64,000 bases of DNA from Heterobasidion occidentale (lineage: Eukaryota > Basidiomycota > Agaricomycetes > Russulales > Bondarzewiaceae). The stretch is taken from NCBI GenBank assembly GCA_039111635.1, contig JBCAQO010000002.1, forward strand, positions 2,542,001 through 2,606,000. The letters are read 5' to 3'. Below the pieces are notes generated by a model, which worked only from the letters and a program-made list of their open reading frames with translations, did no database searches and was not told where the DNA came from. Both the position numbers and the translations under genes were made by a program. Of the stretch, positions 48,148 to 58,136 are shown piece by piece. Position 1 is the stretch's first letter, and every line of letters starts with the position of its first letter.

Positions 48148-49641
48148 TCAGGCTGTTCCGCCAGAACGTACTGAATGAGTTTATGATCCAATGAAAAATA
48201 GAACAAGCCATCGCATGATGGCTAATGAATAACACTCACGAACAACATTATCGAGCAATTCCACTTCCGATCCGACCATAGCAGCCGACCTGTCACCCAA
48301 GAAAACACCCGAGATGTACTGCTTGCGGCCTGCATCAGTGACAATCGCTATGCCTGGAGCACCGAACGTCCAAGTAATCGATGTGGAGACCCAGACTTCA
48401 ACCTCGGCATCTAACATGATCGGATCCTGTGAAAAAAAGAATCCCTCGAAGAAGGTAAGATGCTGTCCGCATCCGGTGAACCCCATTTGTTTGAGGACTG
48501 ACAGTAGAAGAATCGTGACCTCCTCGCTAGTGGGGTGCTCGTTCTTCACTCTAAGGCGCTTCAAAGTATGACGAGCGTGCAGGTCGTTAACGATGTGAGA
48601 TCGGGTCAACCGGAACATGTCCTTGAGTGTAAGCCCGTTCGCGTGCCGCTCCCCTCGCTGAGTTTCACCCCAGGTGTGCCAAGACAATACAGGTTGCAGA
48701 AGAGTAGGAGAAGGGCGCCAAAGCGTTCCTGAAAGGGTGTCTCGAGGAGCAGTCGAGTATATGAAAGAGAAGTCGCCTTTTCCCTCGCAAACTCCCATGA
48801 ATGACTCCGAAAGCGACTGGATAGAGGGGTGAGAAGAGCGTTTTGAGGGATTACCTGTGATGGTGCCGATCATCGAATAAAAATAATTTGCTTCCTCGAA
48901 CCATTTTCGCCTCCACATCCCAGACATCACCTGTAAAGCGGACCTATCGCACCATGCAGCCACCTTCCAATCTGCTATCAAATCTTCAAAGGCATCGACG
49001 TATGGATAGCGTTCTCGCAAGTCGTATGTGGTGAGGCCGTTGGCTTGACGAAAATTTTCAAGGTAATGGCCCAAGGCATTGAGAAAGGATTCTCCCTCAA
49101 TTGGCTCGCAGTTTGCGCCTTCCGCTGTGATGAGAAGGTCTCGACTATTGACGACCTCTTGGTATGTCCATACGCTTTTGATCCACATATCCTGTTCCAA
49201 GATTTTGAGGGGCGAGTCAGGAAATTCGAGCGCATTCGCAAAGTCTGTGCGCGTAATTTGATCAATTGAGTGCCAGGTCGTATCGGAAAGCACCACGACA
49301 ACCCGCGCTGCGCGACCATAGATAGCTCCCATACTCTCCAGTGTGGCTCCTTTCAGGGGTTGGGCGACGGGTACAGAAAAGGCGTCAATCCAGAATGCTG
49401 TCAGACTGGGGTCGCGCATTGCCGCGGTGAGGGCGGGAAGTGTGTGATCAGACATCTTGACTGATGGATGGAAGGAATTGGCAAGTCGTCCTGAGCCCCA
49501 AACGTAGGAGATGCAAGCATATTGAGGCACGTTTTGGGAGGTCATGTCGAGAGGCTCTGTGATAGACCAGCGTCTGTTTGATAGGGAAATGACAGGGCGG
49601 TCTGCGTTCTCTTGAGCCTCTACCAGAAGGCGAAACTCCAT
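48148..49641 (-). CDS. HET-domain (heterokaryon incompatibility-like) protein
   Basis: The ATG at 49641 opens about 480 residues with a HET domain in the N-terminal third: YACISYVWGSG, then FWIDAFSVPVAQPLKGATLE and SMGAIYGRAARVVVVLSD. These correspond to the conserved YxxLSYxWG, WIDxxCIxQ and RMxxIYxxAxxVxxWLG blocks. The usual Cys-Ile-x-Gln is replaced by Ser-Val-Pro-Val. The rest (WTYQEVVNSRDLLI; SGMWRRKWFEEANYFYSMIG) is typical of HET proteins. HET domains mediate allorecognition cell death in ascomycetes; in basidiomycetes the family is present but poorly studied. Near the end a perfect gtgagt donor after DNVV and a cattcag acceptor suggest one small intron and a stop at 48148-48150. Without splicing the frame stops at 48181. 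Confidence 0.85.
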
Positions 49642-50314
49642 GGATTGAGGTCTAACAATAAGAGAGTGAGTTCAATTGGGGTAAGACAGCCCAATGCAAC
49701 GGACGTACGTTTGCTGCAATACGTGTGATAAAGAGATGGGCTGGTCTAAAGTTCGAACGGGGTGCTCAAGGATATATGTAGACAATAGTCAACGTACGAT
49801 CAATGATAATTCATGGGTTGCATCGCCGTGGTCAGTTCAGACGCTGAGCGTCAATCTGTCAGTTGCGAAGACAAGGCTGCGGTGATAGAACGCCCTGGAA
49901 CACCCCTTCCATGTGTATTAATCACATCCTGGTGCGTGGTGATGATGTGCCTCGGTTGGTGCGATCAGGTCGAGTGGGAGAAGAGGTGAACAGGCGATGA
50001 TGCCTCAATACGGCAAGTCCTCACCTGCCCAGGCCTGGTGACACAAAAACTGCGTGAGCAAAAAACCACACATATTGCGGATCTCATTCAGATGCTTGAT
50101 GAAGCCGAAATTGTATAGTTACGAAGAATACTTAAGAACAAGCCATTAGTCTTGATATGCTAATCCCACTAAGGCTACATCTGCCGGTGAAGGCTAGGCT
50201 AAGTAATACTAGACCCTACAATCCCAATGAAAGAAGTCTCCTATATATGTCGTATGTTCTCAATATAGACGACATGAAACGCATGCCCGTTTTTTGCCTA
50301 GCTTTCCAAGCGGT
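49642..50314. other. Intergenic between HET gene and ABC ATPase gene
   Basis: 673 bp that is AT-richer around 50040-50280. No gene, tRNA or repeat is evident. Confidence 0.45.
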
Positions 50315-51262
50315 CTAGGCGTCATTTGGTATCGACGTTTCCTCGCGGATTCCCGTAGGCGAGAGGCGGAGAAAACGTGTGCCGACTCTTGTTGCCTGCT
50401 CCTCCGAGTGTGTGATCCACACGAGAGCCTGCAGCGGAGACTCGGGAGACCTGACAGCCTCGATGAGAGCCCTCTCGACTTTGAGAGAAGCATCTGCGTC
50501 AAGGGCAGAAGTTGGCTCTGTAGAAGAGGACACGTAGCGATTGGTCAACGTCGTCAGACGCATGGGCGGGGAGGGTTGTAAAGAGGTACGGACCGTCGAG
50601 CAACAAGATCGTGCCATTCATCCCAAAGCTGATCGCGAGGCAATCCGCTGCGCCTCTCCACCACTGAGCGTATTCCATGCGCGATCCCACAACTCTTCAT
50701 CGATTCCCCATGAGCGCGCAACATCTATTGACTTGTTCAAGTTGGCAGCCCCTGTCGCGCGACGCGACTGGAAGGTGGACAGAGTATGGAACAGTTCGCG
50801 AGGAGTGCCAGGTAGGAGTGACGGTCGCTGAGGCACGTATTGAACATGCGTACGGTATGTAGGGACACCTGTATGCAAGATTGATACCGTCTCAGTAACT
50901 CCTCAGTTGGCTTTCAACGTAATTGACGAACCATACGCCTTGGGAGTCCTGTAGTCCGGTCAATACAACTGTACCTGCTAGAAGATAAGGTGAGAGAACT
51001 CGCCTTCCCTTGAACTCTACCGACCCATGGTACAAGTTCAGATGGGCTACGCATTTCAGCAATGTTGTTTTGCTGTAGATCCGCTACCATCAACGACGAG
51101 CCCATTGGTACACGGGACGAAAACAGACACTCACCCGATGCCGCTGCGAGCTCGTAATACAGCGATGTCCCCCTCGTTGACATTGAAGCTCACATTGGAG
51201 AAAATTTGGTCCCCCTCAGGTCGCGAGCAGGAAACGTTTCTCACTGAAAGCAGCGGTGTCAT
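50315..51262 (-). CDS. Stand-alone ABC ATPase, YbbL/FetA-like, with an apparent frameshift
   Basis: A soluble ABC nucleotide-binding protein of about 235 residues with no membrane domain. Start MTPLLSVRNVSCSRPEGDQI; Walker A RSGIGKTTLL assembled across an intron; then HVQYVPQRPSLLPGTPRELF (Q-loop region), signature LSGGEAQRIA, Walker B and D-loop ILLLDEPTSALDADAS (Glu restored across an intron) and switch His in ALVWITHSEEQA. Order and size fit the YbbL/FetA/STAR1 type, ATPases that partner a YbbM/ALS3-type permease in bacteria and plants. Between QRIA and the following AISFGMNG the frame is off by one base (near 50640) with no room for an intron. Either one base is missing in the assembly or the gene is broken. 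No permease gene lies next to it in this window. TAG at 50315-50317. Confidence 0.75.
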
Positions 51263-51471
51263 GCTTGTCGCTCCAGCCCCAGTACATCGCGAGAGCTGCC
51301 GCGCGGCTCTTCATATAAGTAGACTCGGCGGAATGCCTCCCCAAGCAAGTTCCCACGGTGAGCCCCGTCGAAGGTCTCGATCTTCGTCTCGTCGACGGGC
51401 TCACCGACACAGGCAATGAATGATCGGTAAAGTACGATATGATGAGAAGGGGAAATGCTCTGCGTGTCCAA

Positions 51472-52809
51472 CTACAAATGCAATACTCTAAGCAGATAAC
51501 ATAATATGCGATTATAGTTGGGAGGGCCTGGAGGCATTGTCATGCCCATCTCCTCAGGTGTCAAGCTCGTGCTCTCGATCATCACGCCTACACCCACCTT
51601 CGCCGAGTTCTGGATTCAACACTCGTAAGCATCCGCGGTAGATAAGAACCTGAACAATAGAGGGGCGTACCTTGAAGTGGTCAATCTCACCGGCCACCGT
51701 GAAGGCGAACGTCGGTGCAAACCGTTGCTCGAGCAGTGCTGAAACCTTGCCCGTCGAGTCCAGCTGCGCTCTGAACGTCGACATACGAAGGTCATACTTG
51801 GCACCAAGCGTCGCGATGGCATCTCTCCGCCCAGGCGCAGCGATAAGCTGCAAATCCGCGGCAGCCTCCACCTTTTCGCTCAGCTTGTGCCAGTAAGTCG
51901 CCTGAAGGATGCCAGCGGGCTGAACCGACGCAGTCGCAATCCAATCCTTATTCGCGCCAGTGTATTTCGCAAGATACGACATACTGAAGTCGGTGAGCTG
52001 CGCCGATTGATGCTGGTAGACCGACTCGACGCCGAGAGCGAGTTTTTGGGTGATGGACTGGAGGTACGTGCTGACGTAGATACCGGTGCCGTCCGTTGGC
52101 GAAGGGTTGATTGCTTTCGCGTTTACGCTGTAGTCTAAACCCTGATAATCGTGCTCCAGCTGGATCATGTTATGACCGGCTTGAGACGAGAGCTATGGTC
52201 TGCTTTAGGCGCAGCATCGGACGACACAAGGACAAAGGCGTACCTGAGCCTGGATCTTCGTAACATTGGTCGGAGACCAGCCTTGATTCAACCGAGCGTT
52301 CACATTCCCTTCGTGATCCACACTTCCCTGGAGAAAAACCTGCGGGAGGCGATGTCAAATGTGCCAGGTCACGAAGGCTAGGCGAGAATGCACGTGCCTG
52401 CTGGTTCGCAAAAACAGCACCGAAGTTGTACGATGGAGGAGCGCTTTGGGACGCGAGAGAGAAGGAATGTGTCACTTGAAGGCAGGGTCCATTGAGAGGC
52501 CCTTCATCAGGTCCGCCCGCGCACCATCGAAGAAGAAGTTCGTCAGATGAGTGTCTAAGGTCGAAACAGACTGGGTCAATCAACAGTGGCGAGCACGTAT
52601 ATGATACAGTGCTCACTTTTGATCTCTTTCTGGAGGTTCTCCACCGAACCAGGGTTAGGAAGACCGAGTGCGCTGCGCCAGTCTGAGAACCGCCTATACA
52701 CGTTCGTCAGGGGAGAGAGGGCAGAGAAGGAGGACGGTTTTGAAGAAGACGGTGCTGATATTGAGCCCACGTCCGCAAAGGACGACTTTTCTAGAGAAAT
52801 GGCTGCCAT
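51472..52809 (-). CDS. TOM40: Mitochondrial import receptor channel Tom40
   Basis: Beta-barrel channel of the TOM complex in the mitochondrial outer membrane. The ATG at 52809 gives MAAISLEKSSFADVGSISAP and a Ser-rich N-terminal segment. Then come YRRFSDWRSALGLPNPGSVE, THLTNFFFDGARADL and VTHSFSLASQSAPPSYNFGA. The following exons keep alternating amphipathic strands: MIQLEHDYQGLDYSVNAKAI, YVSTYLQSITQKLALGVESV, FRAQLDSTGKVSALLEQRFA and PTFAFTVAGEIDHFK. After a last intron it ends NSAKVGVGVMIESTSLTPEE with a Met/Pro-rich tail and TAG at 51472-51474. The NFFFDGARADL and EHDYQGxDYSVN blocks are diagnostic for Tom40. The last few codons after PPGPPN are not family-typical and could include an unseen splice. 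Confidence 0.93.
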
Positions 52810-53379
52810 CTGAGAGCAAGACCCAGTGAACTTGTCAGGGCGCTGGAAAGCAACGGGCGCGAACAGAAATCCTGACGCGTCGGGAACAGTTGTAGGAAAA
52901 TAGCAAGTACAAACAACCCCAAACCCCGTGCTTGTACGTCACACGTCTCTCTCCCTTGGACCGTGAAATGTACAGATCAACCCCCAGTGCCAGATGTATT
53001 TATTCCGCCCAGGAAGCCACATAGGGAATAATCTACACTACGTATCGAGCAATCCGTCATTCATGTGCCAGCCGTACCGTAGTATCGTATTCTTCCACCG
53101 TCGTCAAGTTCGTAAAAAAGGTCAGTAAGGTTGAGGGAGTAAGGCATCACCGGGGTAAATAAAGGAAGATTCAGAGCAATGTAAATGTTCATGGCGGAAT
53201 GCGACAAACAATATCAAAGGCGGCCGGAGACGAGGAGGCTGATGAAGCAGGCTACATACCAAGGCGCCGCCCAGGTGTGTAAGTAAGAGACGAGAGGTAA
53301 TAAGAAGCAAGAAGGAAGGAAATAAATCGTGAATACAGCCCAATAACTCGTTTAATTGTCACAATACTGCTTTCGATCC
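52810..53379. other. Intergenic between TOM40 and the coiled-coil membrane protein gene
   Basis: 570 bp on the promoter side of TOM40 and the 3' side of the next - strand gene. No gene seen. Confidence 0.45.
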
Positions 53380-54930
53380 TCACCAATCGCCAGGGAGCCA
53401 GCGTTGTTGAGGGGGGGATTGCCTGTAAGCAGCAGGGGGCTGAGGAGGCGGAGGCGGTCTTCGGACCACCCTCCTCCGTCTCGGTTCCTCTATCTCGATC
53501 TCCTCCTCCTCTTCAATCGGCTCCTCGTGTACAACTTCCTCCCGAGTCTCCACAATCACCTCAACAGAGGTGGTCTTGGGAAGGGTGGAGGTCGAAGAAG
53601 TACTATACGGCGATGGCGTGGGAGAGGCGGCGCGACGGGTACTGGCAGGCGCTGGAATGATTGTTTCGACAACGGGAGAGGGAGTTTGAATTTGGATCTG
53701 GGTAACGGTACGGGTGGCGGTCTCGATTGCAGTTTCTGTGACGACTAGAGCTGGGAGAGGAGGAAGTTCCTAGAGGGTGCGCAAATATGTGGTCAGTAAA
53801 CTTGTTGACAGATGCAGAGAAAGGGGATGCAGGCTGAGAACCGGTCTCCGTGACACACAGTGCATTCACTCGCGATCGAACCTCGAATTTGTGGTCACGG
53901 CGTGCACGTGGCCAGACGGCATATCACGTGGGAGCGCGTCGTAGACCCAGAAATCTTCGGCGGTTCGACCGAGAGAGCGCGTAACGGAGATCGGTTCACA
54001 GACTACAGAGACGAGGGGGACAAAAAGAAGAAAAAAACCGTTGTCCCCCAAGCCTGGACGAAGGAGGGGGAGGGGGAGGGGACAACAGAGGACTCTGACT
54101 GACTGAACGTGAAAAGAAGAAAAGTGTCGAGTCGGAAACCTCCTTCGTCTCAGAACTCGGAACGGCGTTGGAGAGGTGGCGGTACCTTGGCAGGGTTTTT
54201 ACGCTTCGCAGGAATGGGCTCATACACGTATTCCTCCTCTACAGAAGCTTCGTTACCGAGAGCACTAGATTACTCAAAGTCAACCGACTGATTGATGCGA
54301 CAGAGAAAATAATCTGAACACGTACACAAGTTGTTCCATGATCCAAGCTTCACGGCGGGATGCATCATGCTCCCTGCGGTTAACCGTCTCTTCGCGACGG
54401 CTAATTTCTCGTTCACGTTCCGCGATCTTGAGCTCGCGACTAAGAATGTCATCAAAACGAACGTTTCCCTCCTTCCACCAGCCAGGAGGAGTAAGAGCTT
54501 CCTCTTTTACGACCTCCTTGATGACGGTTTGAGCAGGAGGGGGCTCGTACGTGGCCTGAGCAACGATTGGGCATGCCGGGCAAGGGGTAGGCGGGTTACC
54601 TATAACGCCGCCCGGTGCACCAGCCAAAAGCTCAGCTTCGCGCCGAGCAACTTCGGCTTCACGGAGCGCGACGTCTCTCTCGCGAGCAATGAGCGCTTGG
54701 GTACGTTTGGGTGTGAGGTAACTCATGACACCACCGCTAGAATCACTGGGGTTGCCAGGAGAACTCTGGCTGGGAAGGGAAAGCATCACTGCAAGGACAG
54801 CAAGTATAAGGGAGAGAACGAGGAGGAGGGTCGTGGATGAGATTGTTCTATGATGGTGGTGTGAGGAACGTTCGGAGCGGTGCGATTCACGTTCACGCTC
54901 GCGATGATGAGATGACGAAGGTTGGGCCAT
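53380..54930 (-). CDS. Single-pass membrane protein with charged coiled coil, unknown function
   Basis: The ATG at 54930 gives MAQPSSSHHRERERESHRSE, a polar His/Arg/Glu/Ser cytosolic head. One membrane segment follows (TTLLLVLSLILAVLAVMLSL), then a strongly charged coiled coil (LIARERDVALREAEVARREA; SRELKIAEREREISRREETV). An in-phase splice joins ASRREAWIMEQL to ALGNEASVEEEYVYEPIPAK. A last exon at 53380-53766 has no ATG of its own but is fully open: ELPPLPALVVTETAIETATR, a Ser/Thr/Pro stretch, an acidic patch EEPIEEEEEIEIEEPRRRR, and the end QRWLPGDW, TGA. The linkage between about 53767 and 54190 is unresolved; a middle exon encoding EDFWVYDALPRDMPSGHVHA is possible. If no splice is used after PAK, the protein would end about 54160. 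I do not recognise the family. Confidence 0.65.
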
Positions 54931-55468
54931 CCTGACGCTGATCGAATTCGAGGGCGACAAGGAGGTTGAAGTACGGGCGCGCAGGGTGGAAGTAATGGTG
55001 GTATGTGTATGGCAACAACTGCGGAAGCAGGGAAAAGGTGGGTCGTTAAAAGGATGGAGAGGGGGCTATGAGAGAGGAAGAAGAGGGAAGGAGGAAAGAG
55101 GGATGCGTTAGAGAAAAGAAGAACAGAAAACCGTCGAGCAAGTTGAACTTGTGAGCGGACCTCGAACTCCGATTTCCCATTGTTTACTTCCTTTTCGGCA
55201 CTTTATTTGCATTATATAATGATGTACAAACAACTCTTATCGACACGTGTTGGCCCCATCTTCGACCTCGTGGGGCTAGCAAAGCTCCAGTTTTCCATAG
55301 GAAAAAGAGGAAATCGATCGCCCTGTCTGTGATGCATTTCTCGGAAACATTTTGAGCGAATGCCCCGACTTTGGGGTTGATGATTTCCGGCCGAGACGGA
55401 GGCAAATCTCGGCGAGTGGCGGCCCTTTCCGATTTCTCCGAGTTTCTCTCAGTTCGTTTCCGTCAACC
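54931..55468. other. Divergent intergenic region upstream of the Mug135-like gene
   Basis: 538 bp between divergent starts. It has purine-rich runs at about 55050-55130 and a C/T-rich leader before 55469. No gene seen. Confidence 0.45.
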
Positions 55469-56522
55469 ATGAGCAGTCCCGAATCTTCAGCCCACAGTTC
55501 TTCACAATCTGAAGCATCCACACCTGAAACTGACTTGGAAAATGATGAAATACCATTAGAGTCTATAGAATTACCGCCGGATCCCATTGAGCTTCCGTTG
55601 GAGCCAATTCCTTTACCGCTGAACACTGGCAAAATTGTACTTCCACCACAGACTAATCCGAACTCTACGGCTCAGGATGTCTGCAGAGCAGATATGTACG
55701 AGACTGAATCGAGAGTTCTCTACAGTCAGTGTTCGACGACTCTTCGCGATTTTTTCTAGCTTAAATTGGCAGCTTAGGAAAGGACTGACTGACACACGCT
55801 GAGTTTGCAGATAGCATTCGTTACAAGAATCAAGTGGTGGCGCGTGCTGACCCGAGTAAGTTGCATTTTTATGTGCAGTCTCCTGGCGCTTGATTTGAGC
55901 GTCTCGATTTTGCGCAGATGCCCCAGCTTGGTTTGGCCCTGCTATCAATCATGCCGTTCAACTTGCAGTCAATCAGGCTGTTCACCATACCATCAACCGT
56001 GCCATAAATCATGCTATGAATAGGGCCCTTCGGCCAGTGCAGAAGCGTCTCGACCGCATGGACCGACGGCAGAAGTCAATGAGGAAGGATATACGGGAGG
56101 TGAAGAGAGAGATACGAGAAGTCAAGGCAAGATTGACATCGCTAGAGATCCGTGCTGCTAAAACAGATAGCACATGCGGCAAGGTGAGTACACCTGCATT
56201 TAACTTGACTTTGTCAATGATCATACGCTTGCGCTTGTTGCAGATAATGACTAACTTTGTTTGGGAACCGAGATACCACTTGTTGAGATACCTTGGGCAG
56301 ATGGTACGTGCTAAGCTGTCGTGTCTCATGCTAAATACCTGACAGAGCCAACCCCTCCCTGAGTTGACCTCAGCTGCCGCTGTGCATAATCTTGACGGCC
56401 ATCAATCTCGCAAATACTTCGATGGGTACTATCCAAACGAAGATGTCCCCAGCGTGAACATTCGGGCGAAGGCGATACTGCGAGCAATAGGATGTATCGA
56501 TGCCTCACGAGTAGGGACGTAG
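55469..56522 (+). CDS. Mug135-like C-terminal domain protein
   Basis: The ATG at 55469 gives a Ser-rich start (MSSPESSAHSSSQSEASTPE) and acidic/Pro repeats (ESIELPPDPIELPLEPIPLP). A first intron (a|gtcagt ... tttgcag|at, about 55730-55809) joins RVLY to NSIRYKNQVVARADP. The next exon carries NAPAWFGPAINHA, then a run of histidine/asparagine-rich helical repeats and a basic coiled coil (RLDRMDRRQKSMRKDIREVK). After further introns the C-terminus reads QPLPELTSAAAVHNLDGHQS and RKYFDGYYPNEDVPS. That end matches my memory of the Mug135-like C-terminal domain (LPxLxS...LxGxxxxxYLxGYG), found in a fission yeast meiotic gene and expanded in mushrooms. Function unknown. TAG at 56520-56522. Confidence 0.75.
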
Positions 56523-57051
56523 TATCTGTAATAAAGGTTACCGCGCCTGTATGATATGTATGCTATAAAAGTGCCTATTGCGTAGGCGCGACCTTGCATT
56601 GACCATAACAGACGTTCGGCCGCAGATGTTCAAGCCAATGTCGACAGTCCGCGCAACATATAGCGTCAACTCATCCACCCTAGGTCCCTACTTCCTCGTT
56701 CGTAGTCTCTGCCTGTTCCTAACTATGCGATTGCTTGTACTGGACCACTGGTGTTTGAGCATCATTCCGGCCCATCGTCTTTTAGAGGTGGGTATCCATG
56801 TCATTGTTGAGTGTTTTCACTCTAAATATGTTACGCACAGGGCACTTCATACCTGCGATACGGGTGTGTTCATGCATCATGAATTGTCTATTGTAAAGTT
56901 TATCGTGCACGTAGACTGTGTATTCTACGTACCAAGAATTCAACGGCCTGACGGAACTTGATGAGTATGTGGTATCTGGGTTGACGGGACAAAAGTTGAA
57001 GACAGAGGCAAATGCCAGCAACGCTTGACAGGTTCGCTTCTTCTCACAACA
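56523..57051. other. Intergenic between Mug135-like gene and its decayed copy
   Basis: 529 bp, AT-richer than the flanks. No independent gene is evident. It may contain remains of the duplicated 5' flank. Confidence 0.4.
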
Positions 57052-58064
57052 ATGAGCAGTAGCTCCTCCGAGACACGCAGCAGCTCTGCGGCATCTACGG
57101 CCGAGACCGAGTTGGAGAATGCGGAAGTCGTGCTGGAACCTATCGAGCAGCCTGGACACCGGCAAGGTTGTGCGCCCGCCGCCGATCGAGCTGGATCCTT
57201 CCGATCGCGACCTCTGCAGGGCTGACCTATACCAGAGCGAACTGAGGGCGTTACAGCAAGCGACGCTGTCCATCCAACGATCTTGCGAGGCTCACTTGGA
57301 TCCGTGACCGATGGTAGAGAGGAACAGACTGACGCATGCCGAGTTTGCGTCTGGGATCAGGTACAAGAACAAGGTGGTGGCGCGCTCTGATCCCAGTAAG
57401 TCGTGTTGAGCTAGAGTCTGATATTAGCATTCGACTCAGGTCGCTGATGTGCACACAGATGCGGCTCCGGCTTGGTTCGGTCCTGCTATGAGGCAAGCCT
57501 TGCGACCAATACACAAGCGTCTGCATCATCTCCAAAAAGATGTACGAGAACTCAAAAAGGATGTACGAGAAATTAGGGTGAAGTTGACTTCGTTGGAAGA
57601 GCGTGCAATCAACACAGACAGAACGTCTGGTCAGGTATGTGCTGCCATTTGCTTCGACTTGTAACCGAGCTTACTCGCGGAATGCGTGCACCAGCTAACA
57701 ATGCCCAGCTCAGTCTAGGGACGGAGACACCGTTCAATCAGATACCCGGAGTCTATCCTTGGGGAGTCATATACAGGGTAAGGCGTATCGACAGGGCACG
57801 CCGCTGAACATGCGATAGAGCCACCCCTTCCCTGCGCTGACGTCGGCTGCCGTTGTGCGTGGGCTCGACGGGCACCAGTCGCGTCGCTATTTCGAAGGGT
57901 ACTGTCCCGACGACGACATCCCCGGAGACGTTGATGCCCGCCGAGACGCGATGCTGCGTGCGATGCCTCGCGGGTTGTGGTTGTCACGCGTGTACGATAC
58001 GTACGATAGTTGCTGTAATATCCAGGTGAATTGCACCCGCGCAGACGCGTCGAAGGGAGCGTGA
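57052..58064 (+). pseudogene. Decayed tandem duplicate of the Mug135-like gene
   Basis: Aligns along its length with the gene at 55469-56522: MSSSSSETRSSSAASTAETE, LDTGKVVRPPP, DLCRADLYQSE, IRYKNKVVARSDP, APAWFGPAMRQALRPIHKRL, PALTSAAVVRGLDGHQSRRY, FEGYCPDDDIPG. Three lesions are visible. The frame shifts by one base near 57150, between EPIEQ and LDTGKVV. At the first intron the donor (gcaagc for gtcagt) and acceptor (tttgcgtct for tttgcagat) are both lost, so the frame runs into a stop at 57305-57307. Near 57957 about 13 nt present in the intact copy are missing, which changes the C-terminal frame. The second intron keeps its splice sites. A predictor might still call a gene from the ATG at 57119. 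Transcription cannot be judged. Confidence 0.75.
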
Positions 58065-58136
58065 CCGCCGCGTGACGAGGCCTTTGCGTCGCGCGGGAGC
58101 GGACAGGCGAGGGACACGCAGACGACGACGGCCACG

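Noticed and set aside
51262..51471. 70-codon open frame on the - strand between TOM40 and the ABC ATPase, ending in an ATGA overlap
   Set aside because: It has no ATG start, no recognisable similarity and lies where UTRs are expected. The overlap is probably accidental.
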